From positions 8,003,001 through 8,067,000 of the forward strand of contig NC_065889.1 of the NCBI RefSeq assembly GCF_905147045.1: a stretch of 64,000 nucleotides of DNA. Reading direction: 5' to 3'. Below, piece after piece: positions 59,481 to 64,000 of the stretch (its first letter is position 1; every line of letters begins with the position of its first letter). The position numbers and the translations under genes were made by a program. A model generated the notes under the pieces. It did no database searches. It had not been told where the DNA came from and saw only the letters and a program-made list of their open reading frames with translations. Origin of the DNA: Nymphalis io. Lineage: Eukaryota; Arthropoda; Insecta; Lepidoptera; Nymphalidae.

Positions 59481-61000
59481 ACATTAGAAAGAGCGCTTTG
59501 ATGTTCAACGACGAAATGTACAATGAAGAAAATTTCTCGATGTTAGTGTCGTAAAGTGTTTGCTTTATCAGATTTACGTTGAAAGCCTCGCTGTTAGCTA
59601 CGAGGGCGCTACATCTGGTTATACTTTTTCGCAGCCCGGCTATCGGACTTGTAAGACAAGGATGGCTGGAGGCGGGAAATGTTTCAACTAATGTATTTTC
59701 CTGTGGGAAGGAAAACACATGTCGTCGCTTTTAATTTAATACGCATCACGCTGCGTTCTCTTGTAGCTCTTGCCCGATGTCCATTGCTTATTATCATTTA
59801 AACCGGTGAAAAAGTATTTAAAAATTAATTAATTCATAAAACATAAAAATATTTAAATATTTAACACAATGTACTTTATATTATAACATTTATAAAACTA
59901 ATAATCTGTTATGATTCTTTTTGGAAATATTTATCTACTAAAATGTATTTAAGATTTAATTTAAATAAAAAAAAAATTGAATTAAGCAACAATTCGACTA
60001 GTCTCTGTTTAGCTACAAAAAGAAACAATTGTAATTATCTTTTTGCTCCATAATCTTATCATACTTCAGGACGGTGTGTTAAAAGGAACGGAGCAAAAAT
60101 AATTGTCGTAATTAATTTGATATTCCGGTTTGAGTCAGGACTAATTATTTTGTAAAAAGTTGCATTCCACGTGCGACGCCGCGGCACGCCTTCCTGCCAG
60201 CGCAGCGGGATTGGTTACTGCAATGCATGCAATGAAGCGGGTGGACACGCAATTAATTCTAAAAATTTTATTACGAATATCAAAATCAACAATGTTTTAT
60301 TTATTAATAAAACCGCAATGGAATCGTACCCTGTACGTCCTCCAGAATCGATGCGAAAACATATACTTTATTATAACGTAGCGAGTAAACATTGTTTCTG
60401 TTATTTAGTTGATTTAGTGCACTTATAACCTTATACTTCCCAGCGAAATGTTTATCAGACCGCACGAGTCGGATTCGTGATTAATTTAATATATTTAAAC
60501 TTGAGTACTTCCCTCACGCGATCCTTTTTGCGTTCTCCGATTTAACGTGATCAGTATACTGTAATAGCTTTTTATTCATGTGATGGGTTTTATCGATACT
60601 TTTTATACGAACAGGTTTTGATCTTCGCCGTAATGGCCAGCTCATTGTTAAAACTTTGCAATGTTTACATGTTAGTAAAAAATTTACTGAATGGCATAAC
60701 AATCTCTCCCCCCTAAGGCTTAAACGCTTAAAGTCAATTAAAATCGTATGTGGTCCTTACATATGTGTGTAAAAAGATTTCTCGCTAAATAACTGGCCAA
60801 TGGAATGTTGCTGGTCTCGTGAATAGGAAAAAGTAACTATTTTATGCGGTGTTACTTAACGGAGTATCGTTATAAAATTACTTAGCTAGTGCTTGCATTT
60901 TATTGAGGAGTTCGAATTAATTAGCGCAGGTAATAAATAATAATTAGCCTCTTTAAGTTTTATGTATAAAACATCAATCAATTTACCTACTGGTTCTTTA
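59481..61000. other. Intergenic DNA
   Basis: A second GC-richer patch lies at 60165-60250 (CACGTGCGACGCCGCGGCACG, GCCAGCGCAGCGGGATTGG). Short overlapping plus-strand frames there carry no domain. Confidence 0.5.
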
Positions 61001-61068
61001 ATACACTGGCTCACTCACCCTTCAAACCGGAACACAACCAGACGGGCTTGCACAAAGCCCTACCACCA
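61001..61068 (-). repeat. SINE family B, head fragment
   Basis: Contains ACTGGCTCACTCACCCTTC, AAACCGGAACACAACCAG, GGGCTTGCACAAAGCCC and TACCACCA, with internal sequence missing between them. Confidence 0.65.
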
Positions 61069-62110
61069 AGTAAACAATGTTTTAGTTTAATATAAAGGGA
61101 AATATTTATGCTATATTTTATAGATATAATATGATCAAGGTAAACATATGACAATAATTAATAAAAACAATTATATCTAAATATTTGTTTTTTTTTTTTT
61201 AAAATATTATAATAAAAAGCTTAAAGACGAAATGGGACCACGTGATGTTATATTAACATCTGTGCCTATCTGGGTATGGATTGTAAGAAATTCCTTACAT
61301 ACATGGTTAGATCACAAGGTAGGTAACTCATGGAGCTTAGAAGGTAACGCATGTAGCTTAGAAGGTAACGCATGGAGCTTACGTTGTGAACTTAGTCGTT
61401 AAGTATTTAGTGCTTGTAAGTACAGGTGACTTAATCACCTACTCTGGTGACTGTCACTCAAGTAACTAGGGGAATGTAGATACATAAGCACAAGTGACTT
61501 CAAGTGTTATTTAATTTCATTAATTGATATAAACATTGGTATACAAAAATTGATATTTTTTTTTTATAATAAAAGTGATATATAGACGGAATTCAATTTT
61601 GAAATTTCTTATTTAATTCCGCAGTTTTGTTTTAGAGGACAATAATAAGTAAAACAGCATGCATTATCGGGGTGGTACGCCTACCCCATACAATATTTCA
61701 TTAAAATAACGATATTATTTATTTCGGTGTTTTTCGAGTGATGCTAGCTACAAATTACTATGGACAAAGACACCGCGGGACACCGCTCTTATTACGTGCA
61801 GCTCACCAGATGGCCCTGCATCGAATTCAAACAAAAATGATTGTAATTCGTCTAAATTACAAGGGTTTATACTATATAATATTATAATTCAAATTTTATT
61901 TGTGTTTAAATAAACTTTTAAATTAAATTGTAAATCTTTAAAAAAAATGGGTTTTCATGTAAATATTTTATGAGGAAAACGTAAAAGCTTTCATCAGTTC
62001 TGACGTAGAATATTCCAGATCTATTTGATATATTTTCAAAAATAGATTTAAATATTTGAATTTAGCGCAGTAGTGACTGTACAGTATGTGTCAGTAGGCA
62101 CTAACGTCTC
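61069..62110. other. Intergenic DNA
   Basis: Holds the 21-bp tandem repeat (61322-61385) and otherwise AT-rich sequence with no gene. Confidence 0.55.
61322..61385 (+). repeat. Short tandem repeat, 21 bp x 3
   Basis: Units GGTAACTCATGGAGCTTAGAA (61322), GGTAACGCATGTAGCTTAGAA (61343) and GGTAACGCATGGAGCTTACGT (61364). No gene next to it. Confidence 0.85.
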
Positions 62111-62882
62111 ATTCTACCACGAAACATAACTTTGTATTTCTGTATTCCGCTTTAAATGGGGTGCATGTCAGTCACCTCCACGTGGTGCACCCTGGGCAAC
62201 GGGGTCGACCAGCAATCCGATGTTTTTTCCGGAATGCTTGTCGATCGCGGCTGAGACTGACGCGGCGGAAGTGTCGCGGGCCGCTCCTGGGACTTCTCTG
62301 TTGCGCAGAGTGGACCAGCGAGCGGCTTCGTGGCAAATAGGAGGACTCCGGGGTCCTTTCGGGCCGCCGGAGAGAGGAGGAGTTGGTCTCCGGAGTCCTT
62401 TCGGGCTGCCGGAGACGGGAGTAGAGGAGTAGAAGAGGAGGAAGGAGAGGCGGGTTCGTCCAGTTTCGGTGTCGATGCTGGGCGGACAGACTACGGTCAC
62501 CGCCTTCTCAAACTCGTTTCCCCATCCAGGCGCCAGCCTGTGGTGGGACCGAGGGCCTTGCCTTCACCGGCCGGGTCGAGAGGAGAAAACCTCAATAAAA
62601 AACAACAGGTGGGTCGCTCACCCAAAGCGACGGCCGCAGGTGAGGTCGCGGTGGTGTGCTAACGCGTTCCCGTAACCCCGCCACCATGCGGTGAGAAGGA
62701 AACGAGGAGGTTTTAGTGGGTAGGACGGTGGCCTTCTGCCTCGTGAGTCCCACATACCCGTCCCGGTCATGTCCGGGCGGCAGGCGTAAATGCCTTTCTT
62801 CCTCGAAAATAAAAAAATAAAAAATTTCGCTTTAAATGGTGAGTGAACCATTGTAACGACAGGCATATTATTTTAGATCTTA
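62111..62882 (+). repeat. SINE family B copy split by a LINE insertion
   Basis: 62111-62159 reads ATTCTACCACGAAACATAAC... to TTCCGCTTTAAATGG, and 62828-62882 resumes with CGCTTTAAATGGTGAGTGAACC, AACGACAGGCA. Together they follow the order of family B at 18330-18420. The 12-bp CGCTTTAAATGG is present on both sides as the target duplication of the LINE at 62160-62827. Confidence 0.7.
62160..62827 (+). mobile_element. Non-LTR retrotransposon 3' fragment (5'-truncated)
   Basis: A GC-rich block sharply different from the AT-rich flanks. It carries repeated CTCCGG...GTCCTTTCGGGC motifs, then the stretch TAACGCGTTCCCGTAACCCC, GAGGAGGTTTTAGTGGGTAGG, GAGTCCCACATACCCG and a tail CTTCCTCGAAAATAAAAAAATAAAA. 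This is the layout of a LINE 3' UTR of R1-like type, recalled from lepidopteran elements rather than searched. It is flanked by the 12-bp duplication CGCTTTAAATGG (62148-62159 and 62828-62839). No coding motif is clear. Confidence 0.65.
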
Positions 62883-62994
62883 TAGACTGCAGTGCATTGA
62901 TGTTGCAAGGACTGGATTAGGTATATATGTGCACTGCAGTATTAATGGGCAAAGGCTAAGTAAGGTCTTCGCCAACTTTCTTAAAAAAAGAAGA

Positions 62995-63512
62995 ACTTAC
63001 AAACGTGACCATTTCACCAAGCTATTACAAAGAAATTGGCGAAAATAGTAGAATTGGACGTAGAATGAAAATTTCTATTACAAGTTACTATCTAATTGAA
63101 GTTTGGAAGCCAAAACCAATCTATAAAAATTACAGACAACACAAAATAAACTCATAAAGACTATTTAAATACAGCTACTTAACATTTACTATAAAAATTT
63201 ATAAGGATACAAAACTAATGAACCTAACTCAAATCTATAGATATAGCACCTGCATTCATATTAGAAAAATCCTTACAAAAGATATACACTCAAATTACTT
63301 TCACGAAAAAAAAAAATATTCATAAGCGAATGATTAGAAATGCTAATAACATATGTTTAGGCCCATCAACGACAAACTACGGCAAGAAAAGTATTTTGTT
63401 TTAAGGAGCCCGCACCTACAATAATTTGCCGAAGGATATCAAAGATATAAAATCGCTACATAATTTTAAAAAGTGTCTTAAAAGCCACATTTTAAAGGAT
63501 TCTTCTTAAAAT
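62995..63512 (+). pseudogene. LINE reverse transcriptase C-terminal fragment, second copy
   Basis: Broken frames give KLIKTI-like sequence after ACAACACAAAATAAACTC, then TKLMNLTQIYRYSTCIHIRKIL, RNANNICLGPSTTNYGKKSILF, ARTYNNLPKDIKDIKSLHNFKKC and HILKDSS. The order agrees with the fragment at 19265-19693. Stops interrupt it (for example after the ILF motif). Confidence 0.65.
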
Positions 63513-64000
63513 TCAATTGATTATTATATAAAATTAATCTAAATAAATATAGTTGTAACTAATATAATATAATACCTAATAACACTACACTACTCCTAAC
63601 TTAAAATAACATTACTTATGGATATATCTTATGTAAAATAACTACTAAAACTACTACTCAACTATGTATGTATATAAGATAATAATAATGTACCAGAGAA
63701 TACTGTTAATGTACTTATTGTAATCAATTATACATTTTACAATAATCACGTAATATTTAAATTAGTTGATTTATATATGTATGTTTAAAAGCATTATCGT
63801 AAATAAATACACACAATATATATTGTGCATTGCCTGTCTATATAATGAACAATCCGCACACCAAAATTTAAAAATATAAAATTTAAAAACATCAGATGAG
63901 TCTAATGTGTCACCTTCCTTACTAGTCATTACTTTGTATACGCACTATATTTATTTACAAGACTACCCTACTTCACGTCCCAAACTACTCGTACTTGCTT
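63513..64000. other. AT-rich intergenic DNA at the window end
   Basis: Probably includes the non-coding 3' part of the preceding LINE fragment. Nothing else recognised. Confidence 0.5.

Noticed and set aside
62168..62866. Several overlapping frames of 68-110 codons
   Set aside because: They lie in the GC-rich LINE 3' end and have repetitive, domain-free translations.

Overview
The window looks like nuclear DNA from a lepidopteran insect, probably a butterfly. It is AT-rich, scattered with short tRNA-derived SINEs of the kind common in Lepidoptera, and carries mariner, RTE, Jockey/CR1-like and BEL/Pao elements. It contains one host protein-coding gene that I can recognise. This is the ZIC-family zinc-finger transcription factor odd-paired (opa), on the minus strand, with two coding exons (52166-51461 and 26232-25604) separated by a 25.2 kb intron. 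The splice sites join in frame to give a 444-residue protein with five C2H2 fingers. The only confident RNA gene is a tRNA-Ser(GCU) at 9982-10063.

Layout. 1-22.6 kb: AT-rich intergenic DNA with SINE copies, two LINE fragments and the tRNA gene. 22.68-24.94 kb: a dead mariner transposon containing a 5'-truncated LINE, with a 541-bp tandem duplication across the LINE/mariner junction. 25.6-26.2 kb: the terminal opa exon (fingers 4-5 and C-terminus). 26.2-51.5 kb: the opa intron. It holds a decayed RTE LINE (26.8-29.6 kb), about 8.5 kb of largely unique sequence that may contain regulatory elements, three SINEs, and a structurally complete BEL/Pao LTR retrotransposon (43016-49567). That element has identical 319-bp LTRs, a TCTAT target duplication and an uninterrupted 1739-codon gag-pol frame. 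51.5-52.2 kb: the first opa coding exon (N-terminus and fingers 1-3). 52.2-64 kb: DNA upstream of opa with more SINE and LINE fragments and a CpG-rich, promoter-like block at 59.08-59.48 kb. A good minus-strand splice donor at 58917 suggests this block could be a 5' non-coding exon of opa.

The picture is a developmental regulator in a gene-poor neighbourhood whose long intron has collected transposons. Both the BEL element and the RTE lie antisense to opa. I found no gene cluster or clearly new biological system. The most useful leads are the very young BEL insertion with its tandem-repeat leader, the nested mariner/LINE duplication, three perfect short-loop inverted repeats (61-98, 9487-9538, 29228-29278), the SINE split by a LINE with a matching target duplication at 62.1-62.8 kb, and the candidate distal opa promoter. 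SINE families are labelled A, B, C and D here for convenience; B resembles the Metulj type described from Heliconius, from memory only.
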